Part shown: one piece after another, positions 1 through 9,115 of the stretch
Layout of the letters: every line of letters begins with the position of its first letter
Position numbering within the stretch: position 1 is the stretch's first letter
Source: Betaproteobacteria bacterium
GTDB lineage: Bacteria; Pseudomonadota; Gammaproteobacteria; Burkholderiales; SG8-41
NCBI GenBank assembly: GCA_021300125.1
Contig: JAJTHX010000416.1
Coordinates: 1 to 13,076, forward strand
Direction of reading: 5' to 3'
DNA: 13,076 bases
Program-made: the position numbers and the translations under genes
The notes under the pieces: generated by a model
Told to the model about the DNA's origin: nothing
Databases searched by the model: none
What the model saw: the letters and a program-made list of their open reading frames with translations, nothing else

Positions 1-310
1 CGACGTGCTGGCGGTGATCGAAAAAATGATCAAGCAGCGCCGTGACTCGATCGTCCAGTTCGAGCAGGGCGGACGCCAGGATCTTGCCGACAAGGAAAAG
101 CAGGAGCTGACGCTGCTGCAGGCCTACATGCCGCAGGCGCTGGATGATGCAGAAATCGCCGCCGCGGTCGCCGCTGCCATTGCCGAAAGCGGCGCGGCGG
201 GCCCCGCCGACATGGGCAAGGTGATGGCCCTGCTCAAGCCGCGGCTGGCGGGGCGCGCCGACATGGGCAAGGTGTCCGCAGCGGTCAAGGCGCGGCTGAG
301 CGGCGCTTGA
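1..310 (+). CDS. yqeY: GatB/YqeY domain-containing protein, C-terminal part (5' end outside window)
   Basis: The reading frame is open from the window edge, with the first whole codon at base 2, and ends at TGA 308-310. About 103 residues are visible. They match the C-terminal two thirds of YqeY-type proteins, which are usually near 148 residues, so roughly 45 N-terminal residues lie outside. Visible hallmarks are the KQRRDS helix, the LLQAYMPQAL segment, and a closing pair of ADMGKV motifs 17 codons apart. That pair is a family trait; here both copies are encoded by the same 18 bases (206-223 and 257-274). The domain resembles the tRNA-binding tail domain of the GatB amidotransferase subunit, but the role of stand-alone YqeY is unsettled. 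Its position just before dnaG and rpoD is the usual betaproteobacterial order. The GTG at base 5 is in frame but is not a credible start because the family sequence continues upstream. Confidence 0.9.
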   Translation, partial: DVLAVIEKMIKQRRDSIVQFEQGGRQDLADKEKQELTLLQAYMPQALDDAEIAAAVAAAIAESGAAGPADMGKVMALLKPRLAGRADMGKVSAAVKARLSGA

Positions 311-361
311 CTGCAGTCCCGGGCGGATTCCCCGTCCCGCGGCCCTTTGCCGGGCTGACCC

Positions 362-367
362 TATAAT
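362..367 (+). promoter_or_regulatory. Candidate -10 box upstream of dnaG
   Basis: A perfect TATAAT lies 60 bases before the preferred dnaG start. I see no good -35 hexamer at 16-18 bases upstream. If it is used, transcription would begin near base 374, which makes the in-frame ATG at 374 the very first transcribed base and favours the ATG at 422 as the real start. The same box in a nearly identical context precedes rpoD. Confidence 0.5.
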
Positions 368-421
368 GTAAGCATGCGGGCTGCGAGCCGCAATCCGCGT
401 ATTGGTGGCCACTGGCAGCCC

Positions 422-2179
422 ATGATCCCGCAGTCATTCATCCAGGACCTGCTCGCACGCGTCGACATCGTCGAGGTGATCGACCGCTACGTAAAGTTGA
501 AGCGCAGCGGCGCCAATTACTCGGCCTGCTGCCCCTTCCACACCGAGAAATCGCCCTCGTTCACTGTCAGTCCGACCAAGCAGTTCTATCACTGCTTCGG
601 CTGCGGCGCCCACGGCACCGCGATCGGCTTCATGATGGAATACGGCGGCATGGGTTTCGTCGAGGCTGTTAAGGACCTCGCGCAGGGCGTCGGCATGCAG
701 GTACCGGAAGCGCCGCGTTCGGCCGAGGCGCAGCGCCGTGCCGAGGAGGCACCCGACCTGCTCGGCGCGCTACTCAAGGCCGCCCAGTTCTTCCGCGCCC
801 AGCTCAAAGACTCGCCCCGTGCCATCGAATACCTGAAAAAGCGCGGGCTTTCGGGTGACATCGCCAAGGCCTTCGGCATTGGCTACGCCCCCGATGCCTG
901 GCAGGGCCTGCAGCAGGTGTTTCCCGACTACGCCGACAAGGCACTCACCGCGGCGGGGCTGGTCAAGCAGAACGAAGAGGGCCGCCGCTACGACGTGTTT
1001 CGCGACCGCATCATGTTTCCCATCGTCGACGTCAAGGGCAACATCATCGGCTTTGGCGGACGCGTGCTCGGCGAGGGCGAGCCGAAGTACCTGAACTCGC
1101 CGGAAACCCCGGTGTTCGAGAAGGGACGCGAACTCTACGGCCTCTTCCAGGCGCGGCGAGCGATCCGCGACGCTGGCCGCGTCATCGTCGTCGAAGGCTA
1201 TATGGATGTGGTGGCGCTGGCGCAAATGGGCGTCGGCTACGCGGTGGCCACGCTGGGTACCGCGACCACGCCGTTGCACGTGCAGAAACTGCTGCGCCAG
1301 AGCGATGAGGTGATCTACTGCTTCGACGGTGACTCTGCCGGCCGGCGCGCGGCCTGGCGGGCGCTGGAGAACAGCCTCGCCCAGCTTTCAGACGGCAAGC
1401 AGCTGCGTTTCCTGTTCCTGCCCGACGGCGAGGACCCCGACAGCTATGTGCGCCAGCACGGCAAGGACAACTTCGAGGCGCTGCTCGGCCAGGCAATGCC
1501 GCTGTCGCGCTTTCTGATCGAGGAGTTGCGGCGCCAGTGCGATGTGCACACCGCCGAAGGCCAGGCGCGCCTGCTGCAGCAGGCGAAGCCGCTGGTCAGG
1601 CAGATTGCCGCTCCGATGCTGTCGCTGCTGATCCGCAAGGAACTGGCCCAGATCGCCGGCATCGATGCGCGGCAACTGGATGCGCAGTTCGAAATCAAGT
1701 CGGCTGCGGGCAATGCCGCACCGCGCCGGCGTGCAGCACCGTTGACGCCGTCGATCTTGCGTACCATTCTCGAACTGGTGGTGGCGGAGCCGGGCTTCGC
1801 AGCCGAAATCGCGCACAGTGATCTTGCGCTGGGCGTCGGCACGGCAGGCATTGACCAGACCGAGCTGCTTGCACTGCGGTCCGCGGTCGAGCGCATTGGC
1901 GATGGCGGCGCGAAGATCAACCTCGGCGAGGCTTTCCGTGATTCGCCCCACCAGACCCTGATTCTTGCCGCCGAAGCGGGCGCCTTGCGCTGGCAGGAAC
2001 TGGCGCCTGCCGAACTCGAAGCCGAATTCCGCGATGCCTGGCAGCGTGCCTTTGACCGCATCCGCCGCGCCCGTATCGCCGAGTTGCTGGAGAAGTCGCG
2101 GCAGGCCCCTTGGACGCCGGCCGAACAGGATCAATATCGCCTTTTGCAACAAGCACTTGCGCCCGCGCCCGGGAAGTGA
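422..2179 (+). CDS. dnaG: DNA primase DnaG
   Basis: This is the replicative primase, which makes RNA primers at the replication fork together with the DnaB helicase. It has 585 residues, normal for the family. The N-terminal CHC2 zinc domain shows ligands C37, H40, C58 and C61 around KSPSFTVSPTKQFYHCFGCG. The RNA-polymerase core begins near the YLKKRGL motif (residue 137). The Toprim fold carries the catalytic Glu in VVEGYMD (E258) and the DGD metal motif (D302, D304). The C-terminal part, from about residue 430, is the poorly conserved helicase-binding domain. I chose the ATG at 422 because the protein then begins MIPQSFIQDLLARVDIVEVI, as primases normally do. An in-frame ATG at 374 would add 16 unrelated residues. 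Neither start has a convincing Shine-Dalgarno sequence. The gene sits between yqeY and rpoD, 66 bases before the latter. Confidence 0.97.
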   Translation: MIPQSFIQDLLARVDIVEVIDRYVKLKRSGANYSACCPFHTEKSPSFTVSPTKQFYHCFGCGAHGTAIGFMMEYGGMGFVEAVKDLAQGVGMQVPEAPRSAEAQRRAEEAPDLLGALLKAAQFFRAQLKDSPRAIEYLKKRGLSGDIAKAFGIGYAPDAWQGLQQVFPDYADKALTAAGLVKQNEEGRRYDVFRDRIMFPIVDVKGNIIGFGGRVLGEGEPKYLNSPETPVFEKGRELYGLFQARRAIRDAGRVIVVEGYMDVVALAQMGVGYAVATLGTATTPLHVQKLLRQSDEVIYCFDGDSAGRRAAWRALENSLAQLSDGKQLRFLFLPDGEDPDSYVRQHGKDNFEALLGQAMPLSRFLIEELRRQCDVHTAEGQARLLQQAKPLVRQIAAPMLSLLIRKELAQIAGIDARQLDAQFEIKSAAGNAAPRRRAAPLTPSILRTILELVVAEPGFAAEIAHSDLALGVGTAGIDQTELLALRSAVERIGDGGAKINLGEAFRDSPHQTLILAAEAGALRWQELAPAELEAEFRDAWQRAFDRIRRARIAELLEKSRQAPWTPAEQDQYRLLQQALAPAPGK

Positions 2180-2198
2180 ATTTGGGGCGGGATTGGCG

Positions 2199-2204
2199 TA
2201 TAAT
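2199..2204 (+). promoter_or_regulatory. Candidate -10 box upstream of rpoD
   Basis: A perfect TATAAT lies in the 66-base dnaG-rpoD gap. The -35 region at 17-base spacing falls on the dnaG stop codon (2176-2181, GTGAAT) and matches the consensus at only 3 of 6 positions. The predicted start of transcription is near 2211, giving a leader of about 35 bases with a GGAG ribosome-binding site at 2233-2236. Separate promoters for rpoD are known in macromolecular-synthesis operons; activity here is inferred. Confidence 0.5.
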
Positions 2205-2245
2205 TTAAGGTTTTCACCAAAACCTGCCCCGCGGAGCCTACGTTC

Positions 2246-4612
<2,367 letters not shown>

Positions 4613-4645
4613 GATCGCGCCCGGAACCCGCGCTGATCCATCGCC

Positions 4646-5722
4646 ATGCGCGAAGGCCGGACTGAACTCGCCCGCACCACCCTGGTGGTGCTGTTCATCG
4701 GCACGCTGATCCTGGCCTCGGTATGGATCCTGAGGCCGTTCATCGCGCCGATGATCTGGGCGGCGATGATCGTGGTTGCCACCTGGCCGCTGATGCGCCG
4801 CGTGCAGGCCCGCCTGTGGCAGCGGCGCGCACTGGCGGTGCTGGTGATGACACTGGGCCTGCTGCTGGTGTTCGTGGTGCCGCTGACGCTGGCGATCACC
4901 ACCATCGTCGGCCATGCCGACGAGATCATCGCCTGGGCGCGCGGTCTGGCCACGCTTCAGCTGCCGCCGCCGCCGGAATGGCTGCGCGCGCTGCCGCTGT
5001 TCGGAGAGTCGCTGGCGCATCTGTGGCAGACGCTGGCGGCCGAGGGCGTGCGTGATCTCGCGCTGCGTGCCGAGCCTTATGTCGGGCAGATTGCGAAATG
5101 GTTCCTCTCCGAGGTCGGCAGCTTCGGCATCGTGTTCATGCAGTTCCTGCTCACCGTCGCGCTCGCAGCGGTACTCTATGCCGATGGCGAGTCCTGGGCG
5201 GGCTGGCTGCGCCGCTTCGGCGCACGGCTGGCGCCGCAGCGCGGCGAGGAAGCGGTGGCGCTGGCCGGACAGGCGATCCGCGGCGTCGCGCTCGGTGTGG
5301 TCGTCACCGCGCTGCTGCAGTCGCTGCTCGGCGGCATCGGCCTCGCGCTGGCTGGCATCCCCTTCGCCACCATGCTCACCGCGCTGATGTTCATGCTCTG
5401 CATAGCCCAGGTCGGCGTGGTGCCGGTGCTGGTACCGGCGGTGATCTGGCTCTACTGGAGCGGCAGCGATGGTTGGGGCACCTTCCTGTTGCTGTGGACG
5501 GTCTTTGCCGGCACCATCGACAACGTGATCCGACCCTTCCTGATCAAGCAGGGCGCGGACCTGCCGCTGCTGCTGATTTTCGCCGGGGTGATCGGCGGCC
5601 TGTTCGCTTTCGGCCTGGTCGGCATTTTTGTCGGGCCGGTGGTGCTGGCGGTGGGCTATACCCTGATTGACGCGTGGGTGAGGGAGAAGCCGGCCGCCGC
5701 CGGCCGTGATGACCCGCGGTGA
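4646..5722 (+). CDS. ydiK: AI-2E family transporter, YdiK-like inner-membrane protein
   Basis: This is a 358-residue polytopic membrane protein of the AI-2E/PerM family (UPF0118). Hydrophobic segments lie at about residues 12-50, 62-88, 158-181, 213-273 and 278-345, with a soluble stretch at about 90-155 between them. The signature is in the C-terminal part: DNVIRPFLI, then ADLPLLLIFAGVIGGL and GIFVGPVVLAV. The whole protein follows the layout I recall for E. coli YdiK, including VIWLYWSG and the VALGVVVTALLQ segment. The family name comes from one member linked to autoinducer-2 export; YdiK itself has no firmly established substrate, so quorum sensing should not be inferred. The start at 4646 fits the usual N-terminus, although no Shine-Dalgarno sequence is visible. 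With only 33 bases after rpoD it may be co-transcribed. Confidence 0.9.
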   Translation: MREGRTELARTTLVVLFIGTLILASVWILRPFIAPMIWAAMIVVATWPLMRRVQARLWQRRALAVLVMTLGLLLVFVVPLTLAITTIVGHADEIIAWARGLATLQLPPPPEWLRALPLFGESLAHLWQTLAAEGVRDLALRAEPYVGQIAKWFLSEVGSFGIVFMQFLLTVALAAVLYADGESWAGWLRRFGARLAPQRGEEAVALAGQAIRGVALGVVVTALLQSLLGGIGLALAGIPFATMLTALMFMLCIAQVGVVPVLVPAVIWLYWSGSDGWGTFLLLWTVFAGTIDNVIRPFLIKQGADLPLLLIFAGVIGGLFAFGLVGIFVGPVVLAVGYTLIDAWVREKPAAAGRDDPR

Positions 5723-5728
5723 TAGAAT
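5723..5728 (+). promoter_or_regulatory. Weak candidate -10 box ahead of the tRNA gene
   Basis: TAGAAT begins one base after the ydiK stop codon and 52 bases before the mature tRNA 5' end. No -35 element is seen at the right distance. The transcript would carry a 40-base leader containing a T6 run (5737-5742) and a hairpin with a 7-bp stem (5745-5751 with 5757-5763) just before the tRNA. RNase P would remove this leader. Confidence 0.3.
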
Positions 5729-5774
5729 CCGCCCTGTTTTTTCCGCCGCTGCAGCGCAGCGGCAAGCACGCACC

Positions 5775-5851
<77 letters not shown>

Positions 5852-5889
5852 GCCATTGCCGCGATGTCTTCCAACCCGCCGCGTTTTCC

Positions 5890-5894
5890 GGGAG
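5890..5894 (+). promoter_or_regulatory. Ribosome-binding site deciding the aldolase start
   Basis: GGGAG lies 5 bases before the ATG at 5900. Upstream in-frame starts are the ATG at 5864, with no such site, and a GTG at 5825 that lies inside the tRNA. The RBS therefore favours 5900. Confidence 0.6.
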
Positions 5895-5899
5895 CCCAG

Positions 5900-6694
5900 A
5901 TGAGCACCGCCTCCGAACATCCGCTGAAATCGATGATGCGCGCCGGTCGCGTTGCGCTGGGCATGAACGTGCGCCTCGCGCGCTCCGGCGACATCGCACG
6001 CATCGCCAGGACCAGCGGGCATGATTTCCTGTTCGTCGATGCCCAGCATTCGCTCTTCAACCGCGAGACCATCGGCCACATCGCGCAGGCCGCGCTGGGC
6101 TGCGGCATCTCGCCGCTGGTCAGGGTGCGCAGCTGCGACGATCCCGATGTGTCGGTGCTGCTCGACAACGGCGTGACCGGCATCGTGTTTCCGGACGTCA
6201 ACAATGCCGACGAGGCGCGGCGGGCGGTGTCGCGCGCCAAGTATCCGCCGGTGGGGCGCCGTTCGGTGGTGGGCGGCTATCCGCTGTTCGACTACCGCGC
6301 GATGCCGGTGGCGGAGGCGGTGCCCCTGCTGCAGGAGCACACACTGGTTGCATGCATGATCGAAACGCCCGCCGGCGTCGAGAACATTGAGGCCATTGCC
6401 GCGGTCGAAGGGGTGGATGTGATCCATATCGGCATCAATGACCTGCTCACCGCGATGGGCAAGCCCGGCCGTTTCGGCGACCCCGAAGCGGCGGCGGCAA
6501 TCGATCGCGTGATCGCAGCCACCTTGCGCCATGGGAAAATCGCCGGTGTCGGCGGCGATCGCCATCTGCCGCGGCAGATGGAGTACATCCGCCGCGGTGC
6601 GCGTTTCATCACCACCAACAGCGAAATTGCCTTCATCCTGGCCGAGGCAGGGCGGGTAACCGCGGAGCTGCGCCGGGCCTTGGCCGAAGGATGA
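5900..6694 (+). CDS. HpcH/HpaI aldolase/citrate lyase family protein
   Basis: This is a 264-residue class II, metal-dependent aldolase of the HpaI/GarL type. Relatives cleave or form 2-keto-3-deoxy or 4-hydroxy-2-oxo acids, releasing pyruvate. By comparison with HpaI the visible active-site residues are D47 and H50 in VDAQHS, R77 in VRVRS, and metal ligands E155 (MIETPAGVENIE) and D181 (IGINDL). Q49 takes the place of the Glu found in the GEH motif of HpaI. The GVxGIVFPDVNNADEA segment is also typical. The substrate cannot be told from sequence. The gene starts only 48 bases after the tRNA with no terminator between them, and a Bug-type binding protein follows 47 bases later, which suggests a role in catabolism of an imported carboxylate. 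The start is chosen from the GGGAG site. Confidence 0.9.
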   Translation: MSTASEHPLKSMMRAGRVALGMNVRLARSGDIARIARTSGHDFLFVDAQHSLFNRETIGHIAQAALGCGISPLVRVRSCDDPDVSVLLDNGVTGIVFPDVNNADEARRAVSRAKYPPVGRRSVVGGYPLFDYRAMPVAEAVPLLQEHTLVACMIETPAGVENIEAIAAVEGVDVIHIGINDLLTAMGKPGRFGDPEAAAAIDRVIAATLRHGKIAGVGGDRHLPRQMEYIRRGARFITTNSEIAFILAEAGRVTAELRRALAEG

Positions 6695-6707
6695 ATACAA
6701 CCCATTG

Positions 6708-6733
6708 TTTTTTTTGAGTATTTTTTGGAGGAG
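6708..6733 (+). promoter_or_regulatory. T-rich leader and strong ribosome-binding site before the binding-protein gene
   Basis: A T8 run (6708-6715) and a T6 run (6721-6726) directly precede GGAGGAG (6727-6733), which is 8 bases from the ATG at 6742. Only a weak 4-bp hairpin can be drawn upstream, so the T runs do not form a convincing intrinsic terminator. An unstructured leader in front of a strong Shine-Dalgarno sequence would favour high translation of the periplasmic protein. Confidence 0.5.
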
Positions 6734-6741
6734 TTGTCATC

Positions 6742-7725
6742 ATGATCCGTCGCATCACAACGCCGGCGCTGGCCGGCCTTATCGCCCTTGCGGCTGCGTT
6801 ACCGGCGACCGTCCAAGCCCAGGCCAATTGGATGCCGACCAAGCCGATCCGCGTGATCGTGCCCTTCCCCCCCGGCGGCAGCAACGACATCGTCGGCCGC
6901 CTCGTCGCCAATGACATGGCGCCCATCCTCGGCCAGCAGGTGGTGATCGACAATCGCGGCGGCGCCGGTGGCATCATCGGTTCAGAGATTGCCGCCAACT
7001 CGCTGCCCGACGGCCACACCCTGCTGATCGCCTCGGTCGCATTCGCGTACAACCCCTCGATCTACAAGGGGCAGGTGCGCTTCGACCCGGAGAAGTCATT
7101 CACGCCGATCGCGCTGATCGGCACCGGCCCCAGCGCGCTGACCGTGAATCCGAAGATGCCGGCCAAGACCACCAAGGAATTGATCGACATGGCCAAGGCC
7201 AAGCCGGGCTCACTGACCTACGCCACGGCCGGCATCGGCAGCTTCCAGCACCTGAGCACCGAACTCTTTCGCCTCCAGGCCGGGATCAACCTGATCCACG
7301 TGCCGTTCAAGGGCGGTGGTCCTGCGATGACCGACGTGATCGCCGGCAACACGCTGATCACCATGGGCTCACTGCTCCAGCTGGTGCCGCATGTCCAGGG
7401 CAACCGCCTGCGCCTGCTCGCCGTGGGCAGCGCCAAGCGCAACAGCGCATTCCCCAACACGCCGACCGTAGCCGAGACCGTGCCCGGCTATGAGGCGAAC
7501 AACTGGTGGGGCATCCTCGCGCCAGCCGGAGTCACCCCGGCGATGGTGCGCACGCTGGAAGCCGCGGTGAAAAAAGTGGTCGACAACCCCGAGATGCAGA
7601 AAAAGTTCGACTCCCAGGGCGCCGAGGTGCTGTACATGAACTCCGCCGCCTACGCCAAATTCATCCGTGCTGAAACCGCGAAGTGGTCCAAAGTGGTCCG
7701 CGACGCCGGCATCAAGGCGGAATAA
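6742..7725 (+). CDS. Bug/TctC family tripartite tricarboxylate transporter substrate-binding protein
   Basis: This is a periplasmic solute-binding protein of 327 residues, the usual size for the Bug family. The N-terminus is a Sec signal peptide: MIRR, a hydrophobic core at about residues 8-22, and cleavage after A26 or A28. The mature protein opens with IRVIVPFPPGGSNDIVGR (residues 36-53) and then VVIDNRGGAGGIIGSE, the two loops that bind ligand carboxylates in this family. YATAGIGSFQHLSTELF and VPFKGGGPAMTDVIAG are also standard. Bug proteins are greatly expanded in Burkholderiales, and most lie apart from TctA/TctB membrane genes; none are visible here. Ligands are typically carboxylates or amino acids, and the exact one is unknown. 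The neighbouring aldolase and quinone reductase suggest one catabolic unit. The start is fixed by GGAGGAG 8 bases upstream. Confidence 0.95.
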   Translation: MIRRITTPALAGLIALAAALPATVQAQANWMPTKPIRVIVPFPPGGSNDIVGRLVANDMAPILGQQVVIDNRGGAGGIIGSEIAANSLPDGHTLLIASVAFAYNPSIYKGQVRFDPEKSFTPIALIGTGPSALTVNPKMPAKTTKELIDMAKAKPGSLTYATAGIGSFQHLSTELFRLQAGINLIHVPFKGGGPAMTDVIAGNTLITMGSLLQLVPHVQGNRLRLLAVGSAKRNSAFPNTPTVAETVPGYEANNWWGILAPAGVTPAMVRTLEAAVKKVVDNPEMQKKFDSQGAEVLYMNSAAYAKFIRAETAKWSKVVRDAGIKAE

Positions 7726-7747
7726 CCGCCACAACGCCGCATTCATC

Positions 7748-7755
7748 AAGAGGAG
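7748..7755 (+). promoter_or_regulatory. Ribosome-binding site of the quinone reductase gene
   Basis: AAGAGGAG lies 8 bases before the ATG at 7764. It fixes that start against a longer in-frame extension reaching back into the preceding gene. Confidence 0.65.
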
Positions 7756-7763
7756 CCACAGCC

Positions 7764-8735
7764 ATGCCGCATGCCATACGTATCCACCAGAACGGCGGTC
7801 CCGAGCAGTTACGCTGGGAGGAGGTCGCCGTCGCTGAACCGGGTCCGGGCGAGGTCCGCGTGCGCAACACCGCGATCGGCCTCAACTTCATCGACACCTA
7901 TCACCGTTCGGGCCTGTACCCGATGCCGCTGCCGCTGACACTCGGTTCAGAGGGCGCCGGCGTGGTCGAGGCGGTGGGGCCGAAGGTGAAGGAGTTCAAG
8001 GTCGGTGATCGCGTGGCCTATGCACAGCCCATTGGCGCCTACGCCGAAGTGCTGATCCGCCCGGTGGCACGGCTGGTGAAGATTCCCGCGGGCATCCAGG
8101 ATGAGACCGCGGCGGCGATGATGCTCAAGGGCATGACCGCCTGGTACCTGTGCCGCCGCACTTATCGCGTCAAGAAAGGCGACACCATCGTCGTGCATGC
8201 CGCGGCGGGTGGTGTCGGCCAGATCCTTTGCCAGTGGGCGAAGCATCTGGGCGCGACCGTGATCGGCACCGTGGGCAGCGACGAGAAAGTCGCGCTGGCG
8301 AAAAAGGCCGGCTGCAGGCATGTGGTGGTGATGTCGCGCGAGAAGCTCTCCGAGCGCGTCAAGGCCATCACCAAGGGCAAGGGTGTGCCGGTGGTGTATG
8401 ACGGTGTCGGCAAGGACACCTTCACGGAATCGCTGGACTGCCTCGCGCCGCTGGGCCTGATGGCGAGCTTCGGCAATGCCTCGGGTGCGGTGCCGCCGGT
8501 AAACATCGGCATCCTCGCGCAGAAGGGTTCGCTGTTCCTGACCCGGCCGACGCTGGTGAATTACACCAGCAAGCGCGAGGACCTGCTCACCGCCGCGCGC
8601 GAGCTGTTCGCGGTGGTGAAAAAGGGTGCGGTCAAAATCACTGTCAACCAGCGCTATCCCCTGCGCGAGGCGGCACAGGCGCACCGCGACCTTGAGTCGC
8701 GCAAGACCACCGGCTCCACGGTGCTGCTGCCCTGA
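7764..8735 (+). CDS. qorA: NADPH:quinone reductase, zinc-free MDR family (QorA-like)
   Basis: This is a medium-chain reductase of 323 residues that would transfer hydride from NADPH to quinones or related enones in the cytoplasm. It starts MPHAIRIHQNGGPEQLRWEE, like QorA. The GroES-like catalytic domain contains GLNFIDTYHRSGLY and LGSEGAGVVEAVG. The nucleotide-binding motif is AAAGGVG at residues 146-152, in HAAAGGVGQILCQWAKHLGA. I see no structural or catalytic zinc cysteine cluster, as expected for this subfamily. The C-terminal AAQAHRDLESRKTTGSTVL is characteristic. The gene starts 38 bases after the binding-protein gene, and its TGA overlaps the ATG of the next gene by one base. QorA is a broad family label; the physiological substrate is not shown. 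Confidence 0.9.
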   Translation: MPHAIRIHQNGGPEQLRWEEVAVAEPGPGEVRVRNTAIGLNFIDTYHRSGLYPMPLPLTLGSEGAGVVEAVGPKVKEFKVGDRVAYAQPIGAYAEVLIRPVARLVKIPAGIQDETAAAMMLKGMTAWYLCRRTYRVKKGDTIVVHAAAGGVGQILCQWAKHLGATVIGTVGSDEKVALAKKAGCRHVVVMSREKLSERVKAITKGKGVPVVYDGVGKDTFTESLDCLAPLGLMASFGNASGAVPPVNIGILAQKGSLFLTRPTLVNYTSKREDLLTAARELFAVVKKGAVKITVNQRYPLREAAQAHRDLESRKTTGSTVLLP

Positions 8736-9106
8736 TGGCGAGGATTGCCGCAGCGGGCGGACTGGCGGTGGTGCTGCTTTGCGCCACCGTCCCGCCGCTG
8801 CATGCCGCCGAGGCTGCGCCGGTGGAGGAGCGCGGCCAGGCCCTGCAGCGCAGCCAGATCGGCGCGGGCATGGCCCATCGCCAGCTGCAGCAGGCCCGCC
8901 ATGATGCGAAGCTGGCCGAGCAGGATGTACTCAATGCGCGCGAGTCGCATGCCGCCGCGCAGAGGGAAGCGGCGGCGCGCAAGCGGGATCTCGATGCCGC
9001 GGAAAAAGCACAGGCCGCTGCCCGTGCCAGGCTGCAGGCCGCGGAGAAGGCCTACGAAGACGCCCTGCGTGCCGTCGATGCCGTGGTGAAGCCCGCGGCC
9101 AAGTAA
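8735..9106 (+). CDS. Small exported coiled-coil protein of unknown function
   Basis: I do not recognise this 123-residue protein. It starts with a probable signal peptide: MAR, a hydrophobic core at about residues 4-19, and cleavage after LHA (A24). The rest is highly Ala-, Arg-, Glu- and Gln-rich with heptad-like spacing over about residues 38-112, for example AEKAQAAARARLQAAEKAYE, and is very likely one long helix or coiled coil. C16 lies in the signal core (LLCA) but is not a lipobox because Leu precedes it. The ATG overlaps the qorA stop codon (TGATG), so translation is probably coupled to qorA; a separate Shine-Dalgarno sequence is not obvious. It ends 9 bases before a convergent gene. 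The ORF is supported by the signal peptide and the overlap, not by known homologues. Confidence 0.7.
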   Translation: MARIAAAGGLAVVLLCATVPPLHAAEAAPVEERGQALQRSQIGAGMAHRQLQQARHDAKLAEQDVLNARESHAAAQREAAARKRDLDAAEKAQAAARARLQAAEKAYEDALRAVDAVVKPAAK

Positions 9107-9115
9107 GGCCGCAGC

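Noticed and set aside
206..274. An 18-base direct repeat inside yqeY
   Set aside because: It encodes the paired ADMGKV motifs that are a normal feature of the YqeY family, not a mobile or regulatory repeat.
374..421. Upstream ATG as the start of dnaG
   Set aside because: It adds 16 residues unlike primase N-termini and coincides with the transcription start predicted from the TATAAT at 362-367.
4646..5722. Quorum-sensing role for the AI-2E-family protein
   Set aside because: The family name does not establish autoinducer transport for YdiK-type members, and no luxS or signalling gene is nearby.
5737..5763. T6 run and hairpin before the tRNA as a terminator of ydiK
   Set aside because: The T run precedes the hairpin on the plus strand, the wrong order for an intrinsic terminator. 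The only stem before the T run is 4 bp.
8735..8809. Lipoprotein signal in the coiled-coil protein (LLCA at residues 14-17)
   Set aside because: Leu directly precedes the Cys where a lipobox needs Gly, Ala or Ser; an ordinary signal peptide ending LHA fits better.
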